DNA of 64,000 nucleotides, from positions 16,473-80,472 of the forward strand of contig JAHDGJ010000017.1 of the NCBI GenBank assembly GCA_020627705.1. The letters run 5' to 3'. The translations under genes were made by a program, and so were the position numbers. Positions within the stretch are counted from its first letter, which is position 1, and each line of letters opens with the position of its first letter. Origin of the DNA: Saprospiraceae bacterium (GTDB lineage Bacteria; Bacteroidota; Bacteroidia; Chitinophagales; Saprospiraceae). Positions 45,303-53,595 of this stretch are shown piece after piece. The notes beneath the pieces are model-generated. The model worked only from the letters and a program-made list of their open reading frames with translations, was not told the origin of the DNA and did no database searches.

Positions 45303-47063
45303 ATGAAACAGTTCTTCAAATTTTTCACGGCATCTTGTTTAGGAACCCTTGCTGCGCTTGGTGTAATTGCCCTTTTTATTACGGGCATGGTCATGAGCTC
45401 AGCCTCTGGAGCTAAGAATATTAGTAACGGAACCATTTTGGAACTTGACTTTAATAAGGTCATACCCGAAAAGTCCAATAATGTAGTTCAAAGTGATTTT
45501 GATCTGGATCCAGAAGACTATCCTGGCCTAAGAAAAGTAAAGCGCGCACTAAAAAATGCTGCCACAGACGATCGGATTGCAGGAATTGTTTTATCTACCA
45601 AATCTTCTGCCCTAGGGCCTTCAACGGTATACGAAATTCATGATGCCCTAAAGGACTTCAAAGAGTCAGGAAAATTTGTTTATTCCTATGCAGATTATTA
45701 CAGTCAAAACGCTTACCTCCTTGCCACAACAGCAGATTCTATCTTTCTCAATCCTAATGGATTGGTTGAGCTGAAGGGATATGGCGCTTTGCTTCCTTTT
45801 TTCAAACCATTCATGGACAAATGGGGTCTTAAATTTGACATTTACTATGCAGGTAAATTTAAAAGTGCGACGGAGCCTTTTCGACGTACCAACATGAGCG
45901 AACCCAATAAAAAACAAACCAAAGAATACCTTCAAGATTTAATCGATATTTTCTCGGATCAAATTTGTGAAAATCGAAATCTTGATAGAGCTTCTTTTGA
46001 TGAAATACTAGAATTTTTTGGAGGTAGAAATGCGACTTTGTCAAAAGAGAAAGGATTGGTTGATGTGGTGAGCTATCACAACGACTTCCATGCCTTTCTC
46101 AAAGAAAAGACAGGTGTCAAGGCGAAAAGAAAATTGAAAACACAAGATCTAGAAGAATATATATCAAAAATTTCGCTTACTTCAGGAACCGCTAAAAACA
46201 AGATCGCAGTAGTATATGCCGAAGGGAATATTGTTTATGACAATGGTGCGCCTGGTCAAGTGGACGATACCCGTTACCTCAAGGCCTTGGATAAAATAAA
46301 ACGAGACAAGGATATCAAAGCAGTAGTCTTGCGGATAAATTCACCCGGTGGTAGCGCATTAACTTCTGATATTATTTGGAATGAAATTGAAGAATTAAAA
46401 GCGGACAGTATCCCTGTTATTGCTTCGATGGGAGATTATGCTGCATCAGGCGGCTATTACATTGCATGTAATGCAGATCAAATATTTGCCTCTGAAAGCA
46501 CCCTTACTGGATCTATTGGTGTGTTCTCGATGATGCCAAATATGAAAAAATTTCTAAACGAAAAGGTTGGAATTGTATTCGACACGGTAAAGACACATGA
46601 CCTTTCGCTCATGAATAATTTTGTATACGATCCCAATGCTGCAGAAAATCTTTACATGCAACAGGCCACGGATGATTTATATCTTCAATTTTTAAACCGC
46701 GTTGCGGACGGAAGAAAAATGTCCGTTCAAGAGGTTGACCAAATCGCACAAGGCAGAGTTTGGACGGGAAGAAAGGCCAAAGAAATTGGACTTGTTGATC
46801 AGATTGGAAACTTGGATGATGCGATAAAATATGCCAGTGAGTTGGCGGATATAGAAAAGTATAAAATAAAAGAATACCCTTACGTCAAGGAAAATCCTTT
46901 TAAAGACATTATGAAAGCATTAAACGCGACGGAAGCAAAAGCACAATCCAACAGCAGCTTGAATAAAGTAAAAAAATACACCAAACTCATGCAAGATTTA
47001 GACCTCATGCTTCAGATGGAAGGGCCGATTACAAGAATGCCTTTTTCAATACAGTCCAATTAA
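45303..47063 (+). CDS. sppA: Signal peptide peptidase SppA
   Basis: A 586-residue SppA 67K-type protease with one N-terminal membrane helix (TLAALGVIALFITGMVM). The N-terminal repeat carries the general-base Lys in GKFKSATEPF (Lys187) and the C-terminal repeat the nucleophile Ser in GDYAASGGYYIA (Ser382). Both halves have the crotonase-like fold (VLRINSPGGSALTSDIIW). It degrades cleaved signal peptides in the inner membrane. It is followed by the Lon-N-domain gene after 30 bases. Confidence 0.92.
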   Translation: MKQFFKFFTASCLGTLAALGVIALFITGMVMSSASGAKNISNGTILELDFNKVIPEKSNNVVQSDFDLDPEDYPGLRKVKRALKNAATDDRIAGIVLSTKSSALGPSTVYEIHDALKDFKESGKFVYSYADYYSQNAYLLATTADSIFLNPNGLVELKGYGALLPFFKPFMDKWGLKFDIYYAGKFKSATEPFRRTNMSEPNKKQTKEYLQDLIDIFSDQICENRNLDRASFDEILEFFGGRNATLSKEKGLVDVVSYHNDFHAFLKEKTGVKAKRKLKTQDLEEYISKISLTSGTAKNKIAVVYAEGNIVYDNGAPGQVDDTRYLKALDKIKRDKDIKAVVLRINSPGGSALTSDIIWNEIEELKADSIPVIASMGDYAASGGYYIACNADQIFASESTLTGSIGVFSMMPNMKKFLNEKVGIVFDTVKTHDLSLMNNFVYDPNAAENLYMQQATDDLYLQFLNRVADGRKMSVQEVDQIAQGRVWTGRKAKEIGLVDQIGNLDDAIKYASELADIEKYKIKEYPYVKENPFKDIMKALNATEAKAQSNSSLNKVKKYTKLMQDLDLMLQMEGPITRMPFSIQSN

Positions 47064-47093
47064 TACAGCTCATTAAAGGCATTTGGTAGTTAT

Positions 47094-47711
47094 ATGTTGC
47101 TTGCTCAATTTCCTTTAAAATTGGTTGTCTTTCCGGAAGAGATTATTAATCTCCATATTTTCGAACCAAGGTATCGAGAACTTATCAAAGATTGCAAAGA
47201 GCAAAACATTCCTTTTGGAATACCTACCATTTCAAAACAAGAGACACTCAGCTGGGGTACTAAAGTCGAGCTTATCGAAATCAGCAATTCTTACAGTGAT
47301 GGCAAATTGGATATAAAATGTAAGGGACTTGAGCCTTATACTATTGTGGAATATTACAGTCCGTTAGATAAAAAAATGTACGATGGAGCTGAGGTTACCA
47401 TCCAACCCTTTGACAGCAATTTTGATCTGATGCTTAACAAAAAAATAATTGATTTGATCAATGAGCTGTACCATTTTATGAATATATCCAAAAACATCAA
47501 TGAGGACGTGACTACTTTTGATCCCCTACTTGTAGCTCATAAAATTGGCTTGACTCTTAGTCAAGAAATTAATCTGCTGCGCTTACCACAAGCTTCAGAT
47601 CGTCAAGATTTTATACTTACACATCTGGAAGAACTGCTGCCCAGCGTCAAAAAGATGGAGCTTCTAAGAAAGAAGATTCAAATGAATGGGCACTTCAAAA
47701 ACATCTCCTAA
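47094..47711 (+). CDS. Lon N-terminal substrate-binding domain protein
   Basis: The 205-residue protein has the LON domain signature: QFPLKLVVFPEEIINLHIFEPRYRELIKDC and FGIPTISK, with a helical C-terminal half ending in ILTHLEELLPSVKKMELLRKK. It lacks the Lon ATPase and protease parts, so it is a standalone form probably acting in protein recognition. It likely shares the sppA mRNA and converges on the large FG-GAP gene. Confidence 0.85.
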   Translation: MLLAQFPLKLVVFPEEIINLHIFEPRYRELIKDCKEQNIPFGIPTISKQETLSWGTKVELIEISNSYSDGKLDIKCKGLEPYTIVEYYSPLDKKMYDGAEVTIQPFDSNFDLMLNKKIIDLINELYHFMNISKNINEDVTTFDPLLVAHKIGLTLSQEINLLRLPQASDRQDFILTHLEELLPSVKKMELLRKKIQMNGHFKNIS

Positions 47712-47723
47712 TTTCTTTACCCC

Positions 47724-50700
47724 TTATCGTCGATAAAGCACCAACTCGAGGTTGGAATTATTATTGGCTACCAAAAAACCTGGACGTTTATTTTGACCTA
47801 CATGTATAAGCTGGATGTTTCGAACATCTTGATGAAGAAATATACCACTGTACTTAACTTGAGCCATTGGCTCAAATTCCCCTTTGCCCAGTCCTTTTAA
47901 AAACAATCCTTTGCCGGCGTCATATAAAGGCGTTTCCACCTCCGTTTGTTTGAGGTTTCCAGCAATACAGATGTCTGTGATCCCATCACTGTCAAAGTCC
48001 TTAGCTACAATCCCAGTAACCGGGGAAAGCTGCGCCTCCTTGGGTAAGTTTTTAATTTCAAAATTCCCCTTGCCTTGGTTAATAATAAAAACGTTGGCAA
48101 AATTATTGGCCTCGAAGTGGACCGCATCCGAAAGTTGCTCTACCTCATAGATCTCATCAAGGCTAGCGAGAGCAAAATCTTCATATGTCGAAAACTTCTC
48201 CGAAATGAAAGGCATTTGTTGTGTAGAACACTCCTTTCCACGAACAGGTACTTTTTTGCCTTTGTAAATTTTACTCAGTACAATGTCCAACCTTCCATTG
48301 TCGTCAAAATCATTGGCGTAAATGTGCAAAGGCTTCTCTACTGAAGGATGAAACTTGTTATTTAAGCCAATATTACCCGCAACAAAATCTACATCGCCAT
48401 CTTGATCAATATCGGCCTTGTGCAGACTAAGCCACCACCCTTTTGTATTGGATTGGTCAAACACATCACTGTCCTTTTCGAAGCCTTTCCCTGAATTTCG
48501 AAACAGCGTGATGGGCATCCATTCTCCTACTAAAATCAGATCCATGTTGCCATCCTCGTTGGCATCAAACCATTCCGCCCCGGTGACCATTCCTATATTG
48601 GTAAGCTCTGGAGCTAACTCTTTGGTTTGGTCCAAGAAGCGCCCATTATCATTTACTAAAAGATATGAATTAGGTGAAATAGGATATTTCCCAGGAGTGG
48701 TACGGCCTCCAACAAAGAGATCCATATCACCATCTTTGTCCCAATCCATGGGGGCTATACTCATGGTACTTGAAGCGATTTTGGGCAAACTGTTTTGGGC
48801 TAATTCAAAATTTCCTCTGCCATCATTTATATACAACCGATCTTGAAGCAATTGTTCTTGCCCCTCAAAGTCACCACCTCCACCACTGGCCACATATAGA
48901 TCAAGATCTGAGTCCCCATCGACATCAACAAACGCAGCACCGGTATCTTCATATTTTTTTGATTGCTCAAAGGCTAGAATTGACTTAGGTGTAAAATTGC
49001 CACTTCCATCCTGCGTATACATCATCCCGGCTTGCCCTTTAGCCCCACCTACAAAAAAATCTTCTTTCCCATCTCGATCTATATCAGCCACTGCAATCGC
49101 TGGCCCCATTCTAGATTGCGCATGAGGCAACAAAATTTCTTTTCTGAAATCATCAAAGGCATTTTCCTGATGTTTGAAAGGCGGTTTTATGTAACGCTTA
49201 GATATATCCGCAAATACAGGGATGATTTTTTCACTTGATGGAGAATAGAAGGATGCTTGTTGCTTTTCTATATGATGTAGTGTGTTGATCTGAGGATTTC
49301 TGATAACACTGCTTCTCCCGTCATTCCATTGAACAATAACACTATCAACCACATTGACTTGGCCCAAACCAAAATGCCCCAATGGATCTACGGAAGACAA
49401 AAAGCCACGAGTTACTTTATAATCTACAGATTGCATCTCTCCACGATGGTAAAGATTGATTTGAGAATGCAAAACTTTGGAAAAGCTTCCTCCATCTGTC
49501 AGCCGGAATTGGATATAATTACTTTTACTCCTTTCTCTACTGTTGTTTTTATATACAAATGCTTCTTGGTCCAAATTACTTATGACCAAATCCAAGTCGC
49601 CATCATTATCAAGATCTGCATACGCTGCTCCATTAGAAAACGAAGGTTTTGAAAATCCCCACGACTGCGTTTTATCGTCAAAATTTAAACCATTGCGGTT
49701 TTTAAAAATGGCGTTGGGCACAGGATTTACATCAGCAGTCTGTAAGTGATCAAAGTAGTCTTTAGAATTATACAGCGCTCCTCTCTCTTCCCTGATTTTC
49801 AATAGCCCATTTAACCAATCGTTGTTTTTCACATCTTTTCTGTAACCATTGGTTATCATTAAATCCTTAAATCCATCATTGTCAAAATCTGCTAGAAGCG
49901 GTGCCCAACTCCAATCCGTCTGCGCCACTCCAGCAAACATTCCTATCTCACTCATTACCCCAAAGCCATTGTTGACAAAAAGGCTGTTCATCATATATTG
50001 CGGAGTATACCTTTTTAGGAAGGTCAAATAGTTAAAGGTATTAACGTCCATGGAAGCCATCAGCAATTTATTTCGCACATGGTCCGAAGGAGTCATGTCC
50101 AATACGGTCAAATCCGTCAATCCGTCATTATTAAAATCAGCTGCATCGCAGCCCATTGCAAAATAAGAGGTGTGGCTGCATTTGGTCTCTATCTGATCTG
50201 TAAAGGTACCATCGCCATTATTTATGTACATAAAATCAGGTATGAAGTAATCATTGGCGATATATACATCAGGATATCCGTCTTGATCAAAATCATGAAT
50301 GGCTACCCCCAATCCAAATCCAATTTTTTGAATACCTGCTTGCTCAGAAATATCTGTAAACTTTCCATTTCCATCATTTCGATACAGGGTATTGCTTTCG
50401 CGAAAACCATTTTGTTGGTTATAAGCATTGGACTTCTCTAACCATTCTTCTGCTGCATTGGCCCTTCTTCTTAAGCCATGATTCATCACCCAGAGGTCCA
50501 GATCACCATCCAAATCCATGTCAAAAAAACTCGCCTGATTGGAACGAGACTGATCTGCAATCCCATAGACTTCGGCTTGCTCCGTAAACGTTAGGTCTCC
50601 GTTATTAATGAACAGCTGATTTTTCATTTCTTCAGCACCTATCCTCGGACCCGATAGGCACACATAGATATCCAACCATCCATCTTGATTAATGTCGATC

Positions 50701-51074
50701 ATGGTCACTCCAGTAGCCCACGAATCATTTAAAATGCCCGCTTTGTCTGAGATGTTTTCAAACTCTAAATCGCCCTTGTTTAAATAAAGTTGATTTTTAG
50801 CATCACTCCCTGCAAAAAACACATCAGTCAGCCCATCATTATTAATATCACCCAAAGCAACGCCCGAACCATTGTAGAAATATTCAAAGTGATTAATGTT
50901 TCTGTTAACCGTTTCTTCTACATAGTTTTTAAAATTTATTCCTGTTTTGTTGGAAGGTAGTAGGCTAAACAACTCAAAATCAACCTCCTCTTTATCTCCG
51001 CCCATTTCGGTTTCATTTTGACAAGCTTGAAAAAGCAAAACAGATACAATTAGAACAAAGACTTTAGCCTTCAT
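47724..51074 (-). CDS. Large FG-GAP/VCBS lipoprotein with ASPIC-UnbV domain
   Basis: The start at ATG 51074 gives a lipoprotein signal (FVLIVSVLLFQAC); the frame to 51104 adds ten residues without support. The protein has many FG-GAP calcium-binding motifs (GDINNDGLTDVFFAG, IDINQDGWLDIYVC, HDFDQDGYPDVYIA, ADLDNDGDLDLVIS, MDWDKDGDMDLFVGG, ADIDQDGDVDFVAG), predicting two beta-propellers. An ASPIC/UnbV region (QSVDYKVTRGFLSSVDPLGHFGLG) lies between them. Such proteins are probably displayed on the Bacteroidota outer surface, with unknown ligands. Confidence 0.85.
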   Translation of the reverse strand: MKAKVFVLIVSVLLFQACQNETEMGGDKEEVDFELFSLLPSNKTGINFKNYVEETVNRNINHFEYFYNGSGVALGDINNDGLTDVFFAGSDAKNQLYLNKGDLEFENISDKAGILNDSWATGVTMIDINQDGWLDIYVCLSGPRIGAEEMKNQLFINNGDLTFTEQAEVYGIADQSRSNQASFFDMDLDGDLDLWVMNHGLRRRANAAEEWLEKSNAYNQQNGFRESNTLYRNDGNGKFTDISEQAGIQKIGFGLGVAIHDFDQDGYPDVYIANDYFIPDFMYINNGDGTFTDQIETKCSHTSYFAMGCDAADFNNDGLTDLTVLDMTPSDHVRNKLLMASMDVNTFNYLTFLKRYTPQYMMNSLFVNNGFGVMSEIGMFAGVAQTDWSWAPLLADFDNDGFKDLMITNGYRKDVKNNDWLNGLLKIREERGALYNSKDYFDHLQTADVNPVPNAIFKNRNGLNFDDKTQSWGFSKPSFSNGAAYADLDNDGDLDLVISNLDQEAFVYKNNSRERSKSNYIQFRLTDGGSFSKVLHSQINLYHRGEMQSVDYKVTRGFLSSVDPLGHFGLGQVNVVDSVIVQWNDGRSSVIRNPQINTLHHIEKQQASFYSPSSEKIIPVFADISKRYIKPPFKHQENAFDDFRKEILLPHAQSRMGPAIAVADIDRDGKEDFFVGGAKGQAGMMYTQDGSGNFTPKSILAFEQSKKYEDTGAAFVDVDGDSDLDLYVASGGGGDFEGQEQLLQDRLYINDGRGNFELAQNSLPKIASSTMSIAPMDWDKDGDMDLFVGGRTTPGKYPISPNSYLLVNDNGRFLDQTKELAPELTNIGMVTGAEWFDANEDGNMDLILVGEWMPITLFRNSGKGFEKDSDVFDQSNTKGWWLSLHKADIDQDGDVDFVAGNIGLNNKFHPSVEKPLHIYANDFDDNGRLDIVLSKIYKGKKVPVRGKECSTQQMPFISEKFSTYEDFALASLDEIYEVEQLSDAVHFEANNFANVFIINQGKGNFEIKNLPKEAQLSPVTGIVAKDFDSDGITDICIAGNLKQTEVETPLYDAGKGLFLKGLGKGEFEPMAQVKYSGIFLHQDVRNIQLIHVGQNKRPGFLVANNNSNLELVLYRR

Positions 51075-51118
51075 TTTTTTTAACACGTACGGTATATTTC
51101 TCATAGTTTATAGAAACT

Positions 51119-51126
51119 CAAATTTA
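51119..51126 (-). promoter_or_regulatory. -7 promoter element of the large FG-GAP gene
   Basis: The minus strand reads TAAATTTG, matching TAnnTTTG, 44 bases upstream of the ATG at 51074. Confidence 0.5.
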
Positions 51127-51535
51127 ATCGAAAGCTGAATATTGATCATATTTTATCTCCAAGCTGCGCAATTTGAAGTCAGATTAAATGAAACTGAATT
51201 CAATTTTCACCCAATTTACTCCTATAATCAAAACAATAGTGTGATGTATTTCACTCTTGAGTGTTTTTTCACCTTTCAAGGCATTATTAGAACTTCAAGA
51301 CACCTGTTCTTTTCAATTAATTTCTATAAGTTAATGAATATCAGTGCATTAAAAACTGGGGTTTTGTGTTAAAGAGATATCAATGATGTATTGATATCTC
51401 ACCAAGATGTAGCTGTGATGTATTGTATTGGCCTATTTTGCAGCATTGATTTAATAATTTGAGGAAAGAACAGGACTTCCAACTCCTTAGAACCGAACAA
51501 CCATTATCTAATTTTATTTTAATACCAACCTAGTT
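51127..51535. other. Intergenic region with an 11-bp inverted repeat
   Basis: No convincing gene is seen. GAGATATCAAT (51374-51384) and ATTGATATCTC (51390-51400) form a perfect inverted repeat with a 5-base loop, not followed by a T run, so an operator or RNA hairpin is more likely than a terminator. The repeat lies about 135 bases before the T9SS cargo gene. Confidence 0.45.
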
Positions 51536-52633
51536 ATGAGAAAATCGAAGTTTTTATTCTTACTTATTCTGCTCTTAGGTACTCATATGGCTTTTTGCCA
51601 AGGCCCTGATTTACCTGTGGATTTTGACGATACAGGGATAGATTACGGCATTTATTCTTTCGGTGCAGGTTTTGGAGCTTCCATAGGAGTAGATCCAGAC
51701 GATGCCACAAATAGTGTACTTTGTACAACCAAAGAAGCTGCCTCAGATTGTTGGTCAGGTTCTTCAGGCAATTGTATTGACACCCCAATTCCATTTACAG
51801 CTTCCAATCAAACGATGACTGTTGATGTGTATTCTCCAGCAGCAGGCACTCCAATTCTACTAAAAGTTGAAGTTTGTTCGGATGGTGCCATTTTTGCGCA
51901 AGTGTTGCAGGCCACAACCGGAGTTGGATGGGAGACCTTAACTTTTGACTTTACGACAAGTTGTCCAAGTGCAGTGGATCTCTCTCAGTCCTATACTCGA
52001 ATTGCTTATTTCCCACATTATACCTGTGATCCTTATGATGGATGTACAAATCCCTATGCTGCCACAGCACCTGCACTTCCTGTAACTACATATTTTGATA
52101 ATATAGCGTTTGGAACCTTACCCGTTGAATGGAAGTATTTTAGAGCTTCTAAAAACCAAAACAATGTTGCATTGACTTGGGCCACAACAAGCGAAGTAAA
52201 TAGTGATTTCTTTGCGATAGAAAGAAGTTTAGATGGCATCAACTTTACAGAAATTTCTAAAGTTTCTGCAAAAGGCAACAGCGCTGAAACAGTCGAATAC
52301 GAACACCTAGATCAACAACCATTGCCTGGCACATCATTTTATAGATTAAAACAATTTGATTTTGATGGATCATTCGAATATTCGAATGTACAGATCGTGA
52401 AGAATGAAGTTAGATCAAATCAGGTCAAAGTCTTCCCCAATCCTTTAAATAAAAATGATAACCTACAAATCATTGGTTCGACTAAGGAAGATTTAAAGGT
52501 GAAGATTTATGACATCAACGGAAGACTTGTTCTAGAGCAAATCGTTTTGGACGGTTCTGGAGAAATTCCACTCGAATCATTACAGAACAATACTTACTTC
52601 TACAAAATATCTGGTAAAAACACTTGGCACTGA
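51536..52633 (+). pseudogene. T9SS cargo protein truncated by transposon insertion
   Basis: The intact part encodes a signal peptide (FLFLLILLLGTHMAFC), a cysteine-containing beta domain (about residues 25-195), a fibronectin-like domain (NVALTWATTSEVNSDFFAIE) and a type A T9SS sorting domain (VKVFPNPLNKNDNLQII, VKIYDINGRLV). The frame ends KISGKNTWH-stop, where the last two codons come from the transposon end that starts at 52626. Joining 52625 to 55148 gives SGKNTLSTGKLIVL-stop, the normal end of this domain. The C-terminal signal is therefore lost, and export by T9SS is probably impaired. Confidence 0.85.
52617..52625. repeat. Target-site duplication, left copy
   Basis: AAAACACTT directly precedes the left transposon end and is repeated at 55139-55147 after the right end. 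The duplication is 9 bp, or 8 bp if one edge base belongs to the element. Confidence 0.88.
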
Positions 52634-52650
52634 TATACTTGTGTAACCCA
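52626..52650 (+). repeat. Left terminal inverted repeat
   Basis: Begins GGCACTGATATA and ends TGTGTAACCCA. It pairs with 55114-55138 over 25 positions with two adjacent mismatches. Confidence 0.9.
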
Positions 52651-52670
52651 TTGTTAAAACTAAAATGTAT

Positions 52671-52700
52671 AAAGCTCATCTGAAAAGGTGGGCTTTTTTT
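52671..52700 (+). terminator. Terminator inside the left end of the transposon
   Basis: AAAGCTCATCT (52671-52681) pairs with AGGTGGGCTTT (52685-52695), allowing G-T pairs, and is followed by T's to about 52700. It would stop transcription entering from the interrupted gene. Confidence 0.65.
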
Positions 52701-52746
52701 AGTTTTCATAGGTTTAAAATGTTGATAACCTTACAAATATACAATA

Positions 52747-52880
52747 CACTAATTTTAATTTAAAAACTTATCCACATTCTTAGGTATTGCAAATAATGGT
52801 TATTCGTTATTTACCAACATGGTGTACACTAATTTAGTGTAAATTACTTCTCAGCCTTTCATATAAGCACTAATTTTAAT
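52747..52880 (+). promoter_or_regulatory. Repeated CACTAATTT sites and palindrome before the first passenger gene
   Basis: CACTAATTTTAAT occurs at 52747-52759 and again at 52868-52880, where it runs into the ATG at 52879. Between them TACACTAA and TTAGTGTA form a 17-base palindrome (52825-52841). Three related sites in 134 bp suggest cooperative binding of a regulator, perhaps one encoded by the transposon. Confidence 0.5.
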
Positions 52881-53289
52881 GTGTCAAGAGAAGATAAATT
52901 TACTAACCAAAAGAATAGAAGAACTGGAAAGACGGCTTGAACTAATAGAATCGAAAGGCGAAAAAAACAAAAGACCTCACAAGTGGCAATCCAAAATCAT
53001 GGATTGCATTAATATTATTAATAGACCAGCTACTAAGGAAGAGGTACTAGTAAAAATTGTTAGCACTTACCCTATGAATGGACTTGATATAAATGTTATA
53101 AGGAGACGTGTTTCTAGTTCTTATTCAAAGTTAGTTAGAGACAGTAAATTGATTATTCTTAAACCGAACAGCAAAGATTTTGAAATAAGAGTAGCAATGC
53201 GAGCATGGTTTCTTTCTAATGATAGAAACTATGCTAAAACACAGAAATGGTTTATTGAGAATACAGAGTATGATTATTTGAGAATTTAG
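52879..53289 (+). CDS. Passenger protein with coiled coil, function unknown
   Basis: The 136-residue protein starts with a coiled coil (LLTKRIEELERRLELIES, residues 8-25), followed by a basic linker and a region resembling a winged helix (KIMDCINIINRPATKEEVLVKI ... VIRRRVSSSYSKLVRDSKLI). The C-terminal third is basic and aromatic. A DNA- or RNA-binding role is possible but unproven. It lies inside the transposon ends and is followed after 8 bases by the tRNA-like sequence. Confidence 0.6.
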   Translation: MCQEKINLLTKRIEELERRLELIESKGEKNKRPHKWQSKIMDCINIINRPATKEEVLVKIVSTYPMNGLDINVIRRRVSSSYSKLVRDSKLIILKPNSKDFEIRVAMRAWFLSNDRNYAKTQKWFIENTEYDYLRI

Positions 53290-53297
53290 AAGATTTT

Positions 53298-53370
53298 GCT
53301 GCCGTGTCCGATTTGGTAAGGTACTCCCCTTGCAACGCGAGTTATGCCAGTTCGAATCTGGTCGGCAGCT
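53298..53370 (+). tRNA. tRNA-like sequence inside the transposon, degenerate anticodon arm
   Basis: The 73-base sequence has a perfect 7-bp acceptor stem (GCTGCCG with CGGCAGC), a T arm GCCAG-TTCGAAT-CTGGT and D-loop identities T8, A14, G18-G19 and A21. Position 73 is T and no CCA is encoded. The D stem has only two good pairs. The anticodon arm is irregular: with a 7-base loop the anticodon reads TGC (Ala) but the stem fails; with an 8-base loop (CTTGCAAC) four of five pairs form and the register could also read GCA (Cys). It may be a decayed tRNA, an unusual tRNA or a tRNA mimic. Confidence 0.5.
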
Positions 53371-53388
53371 CATTCTTCAATTTCCGAA

Positions 53389-53450
53389 GACTGGGGCGAA
53401 GTTAGCCTCATTTGCTAACCTAGTTGGGATTTAACAAATCCTAACCAGTC
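53389..53450 (+). ncRNA. Candidate three-way-junction RNA inside the transposon
   Basis: GACTG (53389-53393) can pair with CAGTC (53446-53450), enclosing hairpins GTTAGC/GCTAAC (53401-53406 with 53414-53419) and GTTGGGATTT/AAATCCTAAC (53423-53432 with 53436-53445, one G-T pair). All stems are contiguous and nested. It lies 18 bases after the tRNA-like sequence and about 145 bases before the transposase start. It matches no RNA family I know. Confidence 0.5.
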
Positions 53451-53520
53451 TTTATACTTCAAATATATGCTTCAATTTTCAAAGTAGCAAATCTATTGAT
53501 TCTAATATTTAAAATATTTT

Positions 53521-53568
53521 GTAAGATTTATCTTACTTTTTCTTGCATTAGTGTAAGATATATCTTAC
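53521..53568. promoter_or_regulatory. Two palindromic operators before the transposase
   Basis: GTAAGAT-TT-ATCTTAC (53521-53536) and GTAAGAT-AT-ATCTTAC (53553-53568) are identical except for the central two bases. Their centres are 32 bp apart, about three helical turns, which suits cooperative binding of a dimeric repressor. Confidence 0.75.
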
Positions 53569-53574
53569 ATTTAT

Positions 53575-53595
53575 AGTATCAAACGAATTGATACT
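53575..53595 (+). promoter_or_regulatory. Hairpin abutting the transposase start codon
   Basis: AGTATCAA (53575-53582) and TTGATACT (53588-53595) pair perfectly with a 5-base loop; the ATG follows immediately at 53596. It could restrict ribosome access, or be a further operator. Confidence 0.6.

Noticed and set aside
51142..51372. Open frame of 76 residues as a gene
   Set aside because: No promoter, no signal, composition of a random AT-rich frame; no recognisable domain.
52613..52646. A one-base frameshift in the A5 run at 52616-52620 as the reason the T9SS gene ends abnormally
   Set aside because: Shifting frame gives only a partial match to a sorting-domain end. The inverted repeats and duplicated AAAACACTT show a transposon insertion, and joining the flanks gives a much better ending.
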